Of a stretch of DNA of 64,000 nt, positions 47,604-55,703 are shown in pieces; within the stretch, counting starts at the first letter, position 1; each line of letters begins with the position of its first letter. Location: the NCBI RefSeq assembly GCF_000507185.2, contig NZ_AYTM02000002.1, forward strand, positions 3,507,501-3,571,500. Direction: 5' to 3'. Position numbers and translations under genes: made by a program. The DNA is from Pseudomonas syringae KCTC 12500. GTDB lineage: Bacteria > Pseudomonadota > Gammaproteobacteria > Pseudomonadales > Pseudomonadaceae. A model generated the notes under the pieces. It had not been told where the DNA came from. It saw nothing but the letters and a program-made list of their open reading frames with translations, and did not search any database.

Positions 47604-48065
47604 TCACCCCAAACGCGGATCGACCACAAACTCCAGCTCTTTGGCAGTTGCCACAACCGCCCTGAATTCCGGGTGCTGGACGTTGAGCAGGTAGTTGGAC
47701 TCGCGCGGGATGATCACGCTGGGCACCGCCAGCGCCAGGCTCTGAGCGGAGGCCAGCCAGTCGTCGCCGAACGAGGCGGTTGCCGGTGGCGCGGGCTCTT
47801 CGCGCCAGTCGCGGGGCAGGGTGTCCGGGCGTGCATTGAGGACGTGCTCCTCGGCAATCTGCAGTTCAAGCATCGTGTAGTGCTGAGCCACAGTGGCGTT
47901 GTTCAGGTGCACCAGCACTTCCAGCAGGGCCAGTGACTCGCTGCCCGCGCAGTACACGCAGGCGTTGCCCTTGCTGTTCCAGCGGCCGCCGTAGAGCTTG
48001 GCGCCTTCACCGTCGAAGGCCTGCGCCAGCCATTTGCGCTTGACCAGTCGATAGACCGCTATCAC
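47604..48065 (-). CDS. RES-domain toxin
   Basis: 153 residues, the usual RES-domain size. The domain's conserved Arg, Glu and Ser sit in GGRWNSKGNACVY, LALLEVLVHL and the later ESNYLLN. RES toxins of Xre-RES pairs degrade NAD+ and stop growth. The gene starts inside the end of the antitoxin gene (four-base ATGA overlap), as usual for this toxin-antitoxin family. The operator lies upstream of the antitoxin. Confidence 0.9.
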   Translation of the reverse strand: MIAVYRLVKRKWLAQAFDGEGAKLYGGRWNSKGNACVYCAGSESLALLEVLVHLNNATVAQHYTMLELQIAEEHVLNARPDTLPRDWREEPAPPATASFGDDWLASAQSLALAVPSVIIPRESNYLLNVQHPEFRAVVATAKELEFVVDPRLG

Positions 48066-48511
48066 GCCACGACCCCGTGCTCCAGGCGGCCGATCAGGTC
48101 AAGCACTGCCTGAGCCTCGGCCGAGGTCGCGAGCATTTCCAGCGGCCTGCGATTGCCCAGCCCGTAGACCGGGTTGGCCAGCCACAGACGAGTCGCTTCG
48201 GCGTCGTTTTCGAACAGGTCCAGCGTCGCCTTGTACACCGCCGCCAGGCGGAACAGCCGATCGCTTTCCTCGGCATTGAAGCGGCGTACCTTGAGGCGTC
48301 GCTGCAAGGTCGCCGGAGCGATGCCCAGATGTTCGGCCAGGGTCGAGCGGTTCAGGTCGGTGTAATGCGCCAGACGTTCGAAGACTTCATACGGCAAGCC
48401 GTCATGCAGCGCCGAGTACAGCCGCGCACCTCGTGCAGGGATTCCCAGGTGTTGCCAGAAATCGTCCTGCCGGGGCACGGCCGGATGGTAGTCGCTTATG
48501 GGCAAAGACAT
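48062..48511 (-). CDS. Xre/MbcA/ParS-type antitoxin
   Basis: 149 residues with an N-terminal helix-turn-helix (about residues 50-75, LAEHLGIAPATLQRRLK) and a C-terminal toxin-binding MbcA/ParS-like domain (ATRLWLANPVYGLGNRRPLEML). It neutralises the RES toxin and should repress its own promoter through the inverted repeat only 13 bases upstream of its start. Antitoxin-first order and overlap are typical. Confidence 0.9.
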   Translation of the reverse strand: MSLPISDYHPAVPRQDDFWQHLGIPARGARLYSALHDGLPYEVFERLAHYTDLNRSTLAEHLGIAPATLQRRLKVRRFNAEESDRLFRLAAVYKATLDLFENDAEATRLWLANPVYGLGNRRPLEMLATSAEAQAVLDLIGRLEHGVVA

Positions 48512-48523
48512 GGCACACCTGCC

Positions 48524-48558
48524 TATCGAGTGATTACTATTAAATCTATCACTTGATA
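48524..48558. promoter_or_regulatory. inverted-repeat operator of the Xre-RES operon
   Basis: TATCGAGTGAT and ATCACTTGATA are inverted copies matching at 10 of 11 positions, with a 13-base spacer. Being just upstream of the antitoxin start, it would overlap the promoter and allow autorepression. Confidence 0.7.
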
Positions 48559-48776
48559 ATAGGCACGTTTCCGACGTCGCGACAGTGATTTACAGCAACG
48601 GATAGCGAATAAAACTACAGAAACTCCAAAAATCACCGACTTAGGCTATAGGTTTAGTTTGAATGTTACTGATCTCGCGTTATAGGCTCGATGCCAGTCG
48701 CTTCCGATGGTGCCGCTAAACGTATACGTGCTGTCCGCCGTGGTCAGCCTGATTTTCCTGCAGTGAGAACCACACG

Positions 48777-49781
48777 ATGTCCACGCTTGCGCTATTGATA
48801 TGCGATGACTCGAACATGGCGCGAAAGCAGCTTTTGCGAGCGCTACCTGAAGACTGGGATGTGTCGGTCACGCTGGCCACCCAGGGGCAGGAAGGCCTGG
48901 AAGCGATTCGTAAAGGTCAGGGCCAGGTGGTCCTGCTCGACCTGACCATGCCGGTGATGGACGGTTACCAGACGCTGACGGCGATTCGGGCCGAAAACCT
49001 CGACGCCAAGGTGATTGTGGTGTCGGGCGACGTGCAGGACGAAGCCGTGCGTCGGGTCATGGAGCTGGGCGCGCTGGCGTTTCTGAAAAAACCTGCCGAC
49101 CCGGACGAACTGAAAAGCACACTGGAGCGCCTTGGCCTGCTGGGCAAGCCTGCGGCGTCACCGGTTGCACTGCCGGCTCTTAACAACAAGGGCGGGGTGA
49201 TCAGCTTTCAGGATGCCTTCCGCGAAACCGTCAACGTCGCCATGGGCCGTGCAGCAGCGTTGCTGGCCAAGGTACTGGGTGTGTTCGTGCAGTTGCCGGT
49301 GCCCAACGTCAACATGCTTGAAGTTGGCGAGCTGCACATGGCGCTGGCCGATGCGCACAGCGATCAGCGCCTGACTGCGGTGTGTCAGGGCTACATCGGT
49401 GGCGGTATTGCAGGTGAGGCGTTGCTGATTTTCCACGACTCGGAAATTTCCGGTATCTCGCAACTGATGGGCGGCGATCACTCCGACAGTTCCGACATGG
49501 AGATGCTGCTCGACCTGTCCACGATCCTGATCGGCGCCTGCCTGAGCGGCATTGCCGAACAGATCGACATTGCCTTTTCGCAGGGCCATCCACAGTTGCT
49601 GGGTGCGCAGGGCGGCATCGACGAGCTTATCCGCATCAATCAACAGCGCTGGAAAAAGACCCTGGCGGTCGAAATCAGTTACAGCGTGGAAGGCCACAAT
49701 CTGCATTTCGATCTGCTGATGCTGTTCACCGAAGATTCGGTCGAGCTGCTTACCAAAAAACTCGCCTACATGATGAGCTGA
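48777..49781 (+). CDS. response regulator with C-terminal CheC/CheX-like domain
   Basis: 334 residues. An N-terminal receiver domain has the acidic pair (ICDDSN), phosphorylatable Asp55 (LLDLTMPVMDG) and the late lysine (FLKKPADP). The C-terminal ~190 residues resemble CheC/CheX phosphatases: the first catalytic helix is kept (FRETVNVAMGRAA, an ExxN motif), whereas the second reads LLDLSTIL instead of ExxN. It may dephosphorylate CheY-like proteins under its own receiver's control. The next gene, a PAS protein, starts three bases after its stop, so the two are cotranscribed. Confidence 0.85.
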   Translation: MSTLALLICDDSNMARKQLLRALPEDWDVSVTLATQGQEGLEAIRKGQGQVVLLDLTMPVMDGYQTLTAIRAENLDAKVIVVSGDVQDEAVRRVMELGALAFLKKPADPDELKSTLERLGLLGKPAASPVALPALNNKGGVISFQDAFRETVNVAMGRAAALLAKVLGVFVQLPVPNVNMLEVGELHMALADAHSDQRLTAVCQGYIGGGIAGEALLIFHDSEISGISQLMGGDHSDSSDMEMLLDLSTILIGACLSGIAEQIDIAFSQGHPQLLGAQGGIDELIRINQQRWKKTLAVEISYSVEGHNLHFDLLMLFTEDSVELLTKKLAYMMS

Positions 49782-49784
49782 CCC

Positions 49785-50267
49785 ATGAGCAACGCTATTG
49801 AAATCAACGAGCTTCATTGGTTGCTGGCCGTCACGCAAAACATTGACGTAGGCATCGTGGTGCTGGACCTGAACTACCGCGTGACGGTCTGGAATACCTT
49901 CATGGAAAACCGCTCCGGCGTGGTGCCCTACGTGGCAGTCGACAAGACCTTTTTCGAGATTTTTCCGGAGGTCAACGCGAAGTGGTTCAGCAAGAAAATC
50001 GACAATGTCGTGACCCTCGGCACGCCGGCGTTCACCATCTGGGAGCAGCGGCCGTATCTGGTGCGCTTCAAGAACTATCAGCCGATTACCGGGCAGGAGG
50101 AGTTCATGTATCAGAACACCACCCTGTTCCCGCTGCGTTCGACCACCGGGGCGATCAGCCATGTGTGTCTGGTGATCTATGACGTCACCGACGTGGCGGC
50201 CAACCGCAATCAGTTGCTGGCCGCCAACGACAAGCTGCAGCAACTGTCGGGCTCAGCGAAAAGCTGA
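49785..50267 (+). CDS. single PAS-domain protein
   Basis: 160 residues, nearly all one PAS domain: GIVVLDLNYRVTVWNTFMEN, then FFEIFPEV and a PAC-like end, SHVCLVIYDVTDVAANRNQL, running into a short helical tail. There is no kinase, GGDEF or other output domain, so it must signal by binding a partner, most likely the response regulator/CheC fusion encoded just before it. The sensed ligand is unknown. Confidence 0.83.
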   Translation: MSNAIEINELHWLLAVTQNIDVGIVVLDLNYRVTVWNTFMENRSGVVPYVAVDKTFFEIFPEVNAKWFSKKIDNVVTLGTPAFTIWEQRPYLVRFKNYQPITGQEEFMYQNTTLFPLRSTTGAISHVCLVIYDVTDVAANRNQLLAANDKLQQLSGSAKS

Positions 50268-50363
50268 CCCGCGCCCGGGCTCGGCGATGAATGAAACCGG
50301 CACTGCGGGCTTGATCCCGCTCGTGCTAGGATCGCGATTTTTCCGCTGACGCTCAGGGACATC

Positions 50364-51620
50364 ATGCGACCTCAAGCCACCCTCACTGTTTTGCCTGTCG
50401 AGCGCCCGCTGGTCGGGCGTGTCAGCCCGCCGGGCTCCAAGTCGATCACCAACCGCGCATTGTTGCTGGCCGGGCTGGCCAAAGGCACCAGCCGCCTGAC
50501 CGGCGCGCTGAAGAGTGACGACACGCGCGTGATGTCCGAAGCCTTGCGACTGATGGGCGTGCAGGTCGACGAGCCGGATGACAGCACCTTCGTGGTCACC
50601 AGCAGCGGGCATTGGCAGGCGCCACAGCAGGCGCTGTTCCTCGGCAATGCCGGAACTGCGACACGCTTTCTGACCGCGGCACTGGCCAACTTCGAAGGCG
50701 ACTTCGTGGTCGATGGCGACGAATACATGCGCAAGCGCCCGATCGGCCCGCTGGTCGATGCCTTGCAGCGCATGGGCGTGGAGGTCAGCGCACCCAGCGG
50801 TTGCCCGCCGGTGGCGATCAAGGGCAAGGGCGGTCTTGAGGCCGGTCGTATCGAAATCGACGGCAACCTGTCCAGCCAGTACGTGTCGGCACTGCTGATG
50901 GCCGGTGCCTGTGGCAAGGGGCCTGTGGAGGTTGCACTGACAGGCAGCGAGATCGGTGCGCGTGGTTACCTCGACCTCACGCTGGCGGCGATGCAGGCGT
51001 TCGGTGCCGAGGTTCAGGCCATCGGCGACGCCGCCTGGAAAGTCTCGGCTAGCGGTTATCGCGCTACGGATTTCCACATCGAGCCGGATGCCTCGGCGGC
51101 CACTTACCTGTGGGCTGCGCAGGCCCTGACCGAGGGCGCTATCGACCTGGGCGTGGCCAGCGATGCGTTCACTCAGCCCGATGCGCTGGCCAGCCAGATC
51201 ATCGCCAGCTTCCCGAACATGCCGGCCGTGATCGACGGTTCGCAGATGCAGGACGCGATTCCGACGCTGGCCGTACTGGCCGCCTTCAATCGTCAACCGG
51301 TGCGCTTTGTCGGCATCGCCAACCTGCGGGTCAAGGAGTGTGACCGCATCTCGGCACTGTCCCACGGCCTGTGCGCCATCGCACCCGGCCTGGCGGTCGA
51401 AGAGGGTGACGATCTGATCGTCAACGCCAACCCGGCGCTGGCAGGCACTACGGTCGATGCCTTGATCGACACCCACTCCGACCATCGTATCGCCATGTGC
51501 TTTGCGCTGGCGGGCCTGAAGATCGCCGGCATCCGCATTCTCGACCCTGATTGCGTCGGCAAGACCTACCCGGGCTACTGGGATGCGCTGGCCTCATTGG
51601 GCGTCACCGTTCAGCGTTGA
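50364..51620 (+). CDS. aroA: stand-alone EPSP synthase (3-phosphoshikimate 1-carboxyvinyltransferase)
   Basis: 418 residues, complete. The shikimate-binding PPGSKSITNRALLLAG opens the protein, LGNAGTATRFLTAAL is the PEP/glyphosate loop, and KECDRISALS and SDHRIAMCFAL are conserved near the end. It joins shikimate-3-phosphate and PEP in aromatic amino acid synthesis. The loop residue equal to E. coli Pro101 is Phe102 here. Most pseudomonads also have a TyrA-AroA fusion elsewhere, so this may be a second enzyme. It lies 96 bases after the PAS gene, and its own promoter is likely. Confidence 0.92.
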   Translation: MRPQATLTVLPVERPLVGRVSPPGSKSITNRALLLAGLAKGTSRLTGALKSDDTRVMSEALRLMGVQVDEPDDSTFVVTSSGHWQAPQQALFLGNAGTATRFLTAALANFEGDFVVDGDEYMRKRPIGPLVDALQRMGVEVSAPSGCPPVAIKGKGGLEAGRIEIDGNLSSQYVSALLMAGACGKGPVEVALTGSEIGARGYLDLTLAAMQAFGAEVQAIGDAAWKVSASGYRATDFHIEPDASAATYLWAAQALTEGAIDLGVASDAFTQPDALASQIIASFPNMPAVIDGSQMQDAIPTLAVLAAFNRQPVRFVGIANLRVKECDRISALSHGLCAIAPGLAVEEGDDLIVNANPALAGTTVDALIDTHSDHRIAMCFALAGLKIAGIRILDPDCVGKTYPGYWDALASLGVTVQR

Positions 51621-51642
51621 CCGCAGGCGCAGCGGCCGTTTT

Positions 51643-52308
51643 TCAAATCCCGAAAAACGGCTGCATCATCCGCGCCAGCAGTCCCTGAAAACGCAGCTTC
51701 GATTCAGTGGCCAGTACGCAAATGCATTCCCGGTCAGGGTAGGCGATGGGCTGGTGATGGATATGGCTGTCCAGGTCGGCCACATCGTTGAGTCCGAACT
51801 CTCCCTGTACGTCGTAATACGCACCCTTGAGGACCATGGTCATCTCGCCGCTTTCGTGGGTGTGGACCGGCATGCTCACGCCGGGGGCGATCTTCAGCAG
51901 CATCAGGTTGCCCTGTTCGATGCCTTCGGCGCGTACTCGTTGTACGCCGGGGATCAGGGTCTTCCACTTCAACGTACTCAGGTGTCGACCAAAATGCGCC
52001 TGCATGCAGACCGGCATCAGGTCCGGGTCCTGATTGGCCGCCGGCATCGAGTGCAGGGCAGGCACGAGCCCCGCTTGCTGCTCGTCAAGCCGCGCCAGCA
52101 TGGCCGATCTACCCTTGAGCGGCACCACACTGCTGGTGTGCTGCTGCATCAACACACCGCCAATCGCCTCGGCCTGCCTGAGCCGCGCCCGGCACTCGGC
52201 GCAGCGCTCCAGATGCGCGGCAGTGACTAACGAGATGACCTGCGACAGCGCCCCTGCGGCATAACTGACCAGCGTGGCGTCGTCCGGATGATGTTGTGGA
52301 CCCATCAT
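51643..52308 (-). CDS. ChrR-family zinc anti-sigma factor
   Basis: 221 residues from the ATG at 52308, which overlaps the sigma gene stop by four bases and has GAGGA before it. The zinc-binding anti-sigma domain shows His6, His32, Cys36 and Cys39 (HLERCAECR), matching the ligand pattern of Rhodobacter ChrR. The C-terminal half is a cupin with HTHESGEMTMV. ChrR holds its ECF sigma inactive until singlet oxygen or related stress releases it. The start excludes a 124-residue in-frame extension into the sigma gene. Confidence 0.9.
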   Translation of the reverse strand: MMGPQHHPDDATLVSYAAGALSQVISLVTAAHLERCAECRARLRQAEAIGGVLMQQHTSSVVPLKGRSAMLARLDEQQAGLVPALHSMPAANQDPDLMPVCMQAHFGRHLSTLKWKTLIPGVQRVRAEGIEQGNLMLLKIAPGVSMPVHTHESGEMTMVLKGAYYDVQGEFGLNDVADLDSHIHHQPIAYPDRECICVLATESKLRFQGLLARMMQPFFGI

Positions 52309-52913
52309 GATTCCTCTATCCGCGAGCGCAATTTTTGAAACGCCAGTCGCAGGCAGGACTTCACCGTGCCGAGCGGCATACCCAGGCGTTCGGAAATCTC
52401 CCGGTGACTGAGCGCTTCGAAATACGACATTCGCAACACTCGGGCCTGATCGGCGGGCAGGTTCTGGATGGCGATGTTGAGTTGTTGCTCCTGGCGCTGG
52501 CTGTAATCGAGTGTTCGATCTACCGGAGCTTCCAGACGCTCGAGTTGTTCCAGTGAGTTCTGCACCTGCACCCAGCCACGGTCCTTGCGCACACTGTCGA
52601 TGTACAGGTTGCGTGCGATGCGAAACAACCATGTCCCCAGGCTGGCCTTGGCCGGGTCGAACGAATCGGCCTTGTGCCACAGTTTGAGCAGCACCTCCTG
52701 CACCAACTCTTCGGCCTGACCTTCTGGCACATTCAGCCCGGTGAGGTAGCGCAACAGGCGCGGAGCGAAGTGATCGTAAATGCGCATGAAGCTGTCGCGG
52801 TCCCTCTGGCGGGCCACGGCGGTGACTTCATCGATCCAAAGTCGGGTGATTGTCGATTCGCTGTGAGAGGGGGACAAGTGACAGAAGGTCCTGAGACTGG
52901 CAGTTATGCGCAT
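52305..52913 (-). CDS. ECF sigma factor paired with ChrR
   Basis: 202 residues from the ATG at 52913, behind an AAGGTGG ribosome site. Region 2 (FMRIYDHFAPRLLRYL, ELVQEVLLKLWHKAD, GTWLFRIARNLYID) and region 4 (LPADQARVLRMSYFEALSHR, ISERLGMPLGTVKSCLR) are complete. With the ChrR anti-sigma it fits the ECF group of R. sphaeroides RpoE, which answers singlet oxygen. A matching promoter lies 49 bases upstream, suggesting it transcribes its own operon. Confidence 0.92.
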   Translation of the reverse strand: MRITASLRTFCHLSPSHSESTITRLWIDEVTAVARQRDRDSFMRIYDHFAPRLLRYLTGLNVPEGQAEELVQEVLLKLWHKADSFDPAKASLGTWLFRIARNLYIDSVRKDRGWVQVQNSLEQLERLEAPVDRTLDYSQRQEQQLNIAIQNLPADQARVLRMSYFEALSHREISERLGMPLGTVKSCLRLAFQKLRSRIEES

Positions 52914-52961
52914 GATCCACCTTCTGATCACCATTGTGTGGGTTTGGTTCGCGATGCATAG

Positions 52962-52991
52962 GTGTTACGTAGCGGGATGGGGAGTGGATCA
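52962..52991 (-). promoter_or_regulatory. putative ECF (RpoE/ChrR-type) promoter
   Basis: On the minus strand TGATCC is followed after exactly 18 bases by TAACAC. This resembles the TGATCC-N18-TAAGA promoter known for R. sphaeroides RpoE, and it sits 49 bases before the sigma start codon. Confidence 0.7.
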
Positions 52992-53041
52992 CAGGGGGGC
53001 TGTTGCGAAGGATGTGGCAGATGTTGCGTTTATGGACGGCG

Positions 53042-53446
53042 TTACTGGCTTACCCAGTCTTCTACCCTCAGCCCCTCGACGCGTCGGAATTGACGCTGAT
53101 TATTAGTGATCACCACCAGGCCTAGAGAGCGGGCGTGCCCTGCAATCATTTGATCGTACGGGTCGATCGGTGTGCCCGATCTAGCCAGTTCGGCTCTGAT
53201 CATGCCGGTATGAGCCGCAGCGTCGCTGTCGTAAGGGAGCACTTCAAGACGCGCTGTGAAACCCTCTACAACGGCAAGGTTTCTTTCAGGGCTCAAAGAC
53301 TTTTCTGCGCCGTAGACAAGCTCCATCAACGTGATCGCGCTGATACATAGCTGTCCGTGATGGAGGTTGAAGGCTTCACGCACCGAAGTTGGCTTGTTCT
53401 TTATAGTGAAAATGCAAATGTTGGTGTCAAGCATGTACTTGAGCAT
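53042..53446 (-). CDS. vapC: VapC PIN-domain ribonuclease toxin
   Basis: 134 residues. The PIN-domain acidic residues are present in MLDTNICIF (Asp7), LMELVYGAE (Glu) and PIDPYDQMIAGHA (Asp), with TNNQRQF near the end. VapC toxins cleave RNA, often initiator tRNA, and are held in check by VapB. The start overlaps the vapB stop by one base (TGATG), so translation is coupled. Confidence 0.92.
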   Translation of the reverse strand: MLKYMLDTNICIFTIKNKPTSVREAFNLHHGQLCISAITLMELVYGAEKSLSPERNLAVVEGFTARLEVLPYDSDAAAHTGMIRAELARSGTPIDPYDQMIAGHARSLGLVVITNNQRQFRRVEGLRVEDWVSQ

Positions 53447-53676
53447 CAGAGCGATTCGCGCTGCTGTTCGGCTGGTTGTCCGCGCTCTGCCATGAAATCA
53501 TCACTGACACTTTCACCATCGAACCAGCTGTTCCACATTTCACCAGCGGGGGAAATAATGCGGGTTCTGCCCACGGCTACGACATCGACACGTTTCACGT
53601 CGTCGGGCAAGGCCACCGCTTTTGGCAGTCGGACAGCCTGGCTTCGATTGCTTTTGAAGACTGTGGATTGTTCCAT
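53446..53676 (-). CDS. vapB: VapB antitoxin
   Basis: 76 residues from the ATG at 53676 (MEQSTVFKSNRSQAVRLPK), the typical VapB start. The N-terminal AbrB/SpoVT-like DNA-binding domain is followed by a toxin-wrapping C-terminal tail. It should bind VapC and repress the operon at the inverted repeats upstream. Longer in-frame starts up to 53787 would cover the operator and are unlikely. Confidence 0.9.
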   Translation of the reverse strand: MEQSTVFKSNRSQAVRLPKAVALPDDVKRVDVVAVGRTRIISPAGEMWNSWFDGESVSDDFMAERGQPAEQQRESL

Positions 53677-53681
53677 GAGTG

Positions 53682-53750
53682 ATTCATCCTTGGCTGATGT
53701 ATCGGATGAATAAGAATATGTTTTTTTGGGATATGTCAACGGGATATCCC
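53682..53750. promoter_or_regulatory. vapBC operator/promoter region
   Basis: ATTCATCC (53682) and GGATGAAT (53704) are inverted copies. Further upstream GGGATAT occurs twice, at 53728 and 53741, the second within the palindrome GGGATATCCC. A T-run separates the two groups. These are candidate VapB or VapBC sites. Confidence 0.5.
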
Positions 53751-53791
53751 GGCCCGTTCTGTAACTTGAAATGAGGCACCAGGACACTTAT

Positions 53792-54673
53792 TCATGACCC
53801 CCGCTTCAGGTCTTTGTAACGAAGACTGAACTCCAGCGTCACTGACTCCCCCTGCCGCAACAGCTTCAACCCCGGCCGTCCTGGCAAATGATGGGCGTTG
53901 ACCGGGTGGCTCACCGGCTCGAAGCAAAAGAAATCCAGCCCCGGCGGGCAAAACACCAGAAAGTATTCGCTGCCGGTGGCCTGGCAGTGCAATTCGTAGC
54001 CCAGATCCGGCTGGCTGATGATGCTCTGGCCATCCCAGCCGGTGAAACCGTTGTCCAGACGTGTGTCGGGCAAAGCGTTGCCGTGACGGAAGTCCCACTC
54101 GGCGGGCAGGTCCTGCAAGGCGCTGGGCAAACCGGCTTCGTCGCACAGCCAGACCTGCGCAGCCTTGGCCTGCAAGCGAGTGTGGGAGGTGCGCGGCAAG
54201 TACGGGTGCAGGCCCAGCCCGTGCCAGACGGCGCGGCTGCCCTGATGGGTGGTGGTCAGTTCGATGCTCAGCGTGCCCCCACGCAGGGTGTAGCGCAGGT
54301 GCGCGCGGTAGGCGAAGGGCGTCTGGCTGTCGAGTTGCAGGCAGACCTGCTCTGCGCTCTGTTCGATGACGGTCCATGTTTGCTGCCAGGCGCTGCCATG
54401 GATCGGCAGCGGGTCGTTGGCGCTGTTTGGCTCCAGAGCCAGCCAGCCGTCTGGTGTCTCGAAACCGCCGTTGCCGATCCGGTTCGACCACGGCGCCAGC
54501 GGATAGCAGGCCAGCCGACGGGGCGTCCCGGCCGCCAGAGCCTGTTCGTCACTTGGGCGCAGCAGCGGTTGCCCGCTGGCCAGGACGGTCCAGTTGACGA
54601 TACTGCCGCCGATGCCGGGGGCCAGTGTCAGACGGGTCAGGCCATCTTCAAGGGTCAGTACGTTCGTGGACAT
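53792..54673 (-). CDS. aldose 1-epimerase family protein
   Basis: 293 residues of the galactose-mutarotase beta-sandwich fold. Features include CYPLAPWSNRIGNGGF, PIHGSAWQQTW, GLGLHPYLPR (histidine acting as acid) and FFCFEPVSHPVNA (with the glutamate). It interconverts the anomers of free sugars or sugar acids. The gene overlaps the end of the upstream EamA transporter gene by 26 bases and is the last gene of the uronate cluster, which suggests a uronate or aldose substrate. Confidence 0.85.
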   Translation of the reverse strand: MSTNVLTLEDGLTRLTLAPGIGGSIVNWTVLASGQPLLRPSDEQALAAGTPRRLACYPLAPWSNRIGNGGFETPDGWLALEPNSANDPLPIHGSAWQQTWTVIEQSAEQVCLQLDSQTPFAYRAHLRYTLRGGTLSIELTTTHQGSRAVWHGLGLHPYLPRTSHTRLQAKAAQVWLCDEAGLPSALQDLPAEWDFRHGNALPDTRLDNGFTGWDGQSIISQPDLGYELHCQATGSEYFLVFCPPGLDFFCFEPVSHPVNAHHLPGRPGLKLLRQGESVTLEFSLRYKDLKRGS

Positions 54674-55619
54674 GCTTCAAAGCCTTTCTGGATGATTGAG
54701 AGTCAGGCGACTGGGCGCGACGCCAGGTCAACAGCACGATACCGCTGACGACGATCAGCCCGCCGACCACCTGACCGCTGCTGAGCAATTGATCGAGAAT
54801 CAGCCAGCCAAACAGCAGGCTCGCTACCGGTTCGATGTTCATCACTGGCGCGTGGCGGGCGATGTCCAGCCGTGCCATGCAGATGAACAGCAGCGAGAAA
54901 CCCAGCCCGTACAAAACCACCAGGCTGGCCAGTGCGGTCCAGCCGACAGAACTCGTCGGCAGACCCACGCCGCCGGGCAGCACGCCGCTGCTGCCGGCGA
55001 TGGCCGCGACGACGAACACCACGGCCATGGTCAGCATGCTGCGCACGCTGCCGCGCATGCCCGCCAGTTTGTTATCGGTAATCCACAGCGCAAAGGCGAA
55101 CACCACCGCAGCAGTCGATGCGTAGGCGACACCTTCCAGCCATTGCGGCTCGCTGCTGCCGGGGTTCGACAGGCGCTGTGGCACGTCCAGCGCCAGCGTC
55201 AGGCCAAACAGAATCAGGCCCATCAGGCCTGCGGCACGCCGCGTTGGCCGGGCACCGCCCAGCGCCCAGGTCAGCAACGCCAGCAGGATCGGCGAGACAT
55301 TGACCACCAGCAAGGCCAGAGCCACCGGAATACGCGCCACCGCCGAGTAGATGCAAAAGCTCTGAGTGGCGATCAGCAACCCCAGAAGCAGCTGCCAGCG
55401 CCAGGTGCTGGCGGGCAGACTGAGCCTTTCACGCTGCCAGAGCACCAGACTGGTCAGCACCAGCAAGGTCCCACCGGAGCGACAGAGAATAGCCAGCAGC
55501 AGGCCGGTGTCATGATCGAAGGCAATGCGTGCCGCGATGTGGTTGCCGGCAAACGAGCAGGCCAGCAGCGCGAGGATCAGCACGGCGATGTGGCGCGGAA
55601 ACAGGGTAGGGGCGGACAT
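54648..55619 (-). CDS. EamA/DMT-family transporter
   Basis: 323 residues from the ATG at 55619, with GGAGG eight bases upstream. It has ten predicted membrane helices in two EamA halves; the second half ends NIEPVASLLFGWLILDQ, a family hallmark. Substrates range from amino acids to sugars. It is downstream of the TRAP genes, 84 bases away, and overlaps the epimerase gene, so it may export or import a sugar-related metabolite. Confidence 0.85.
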   Translation of the reverse strand: MSAPTLFPRHIAVLILALLACSFAGNHIAARIAFDHDTGLLLAILCRSGGTLLVLTSLVLWQRERLSLPASTWRWQLLLGLLIATQSFCIYSAVARIPVALALLVVNVSPILLALLTWALGGARPTRRAAGLMGLILFGLTLALDVPQRLSNPGSSEPQWLEGVAYASTAAVVFAFALWITDNKLAGMRGSVRSMLTMAVVFVVAAIAGSSGVLPGGVGLPTSSVGWTALASLVVLYGLGFSLLFICMARLDIARHAPVMNIEPVASLLFGWLILDQLLSSGQVVGGLIVVSGIVLLTWRRAQSPDSQSSRKALKHVHERTDP

Positions 55620-55659
55620 ACGCAAACCAGCCTCCTTGGCTGGATAACAGAGGTGCATG

Positions 55660-55683
55660 CCGGAGCGCTTTCAAGCGCTCCGG
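55660..55683. repeat. perfect 11-bp inverted repeat between dctM-like and eamA
   Basis: CCGGAGCGCTT and AAGCGCTCCGG with a 2-base loop lie in the gap after the TRAP large-subunit gene. There is no T-run. It may partly terminate transcription or stabilise the upstream mRNA within the long operon. Confidence 0.6.
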
Positions 55684-55703
55684 CAGCCTTGCAACGGGAG
55701 ACG

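Noticed and set aside
49158..51485. Long minus-strand frames opposite the response regulator, PAS and aroA genes
   Set aside because: Antisense to three well-supported genes; rich in His, Gln and Val as expected of shadows.
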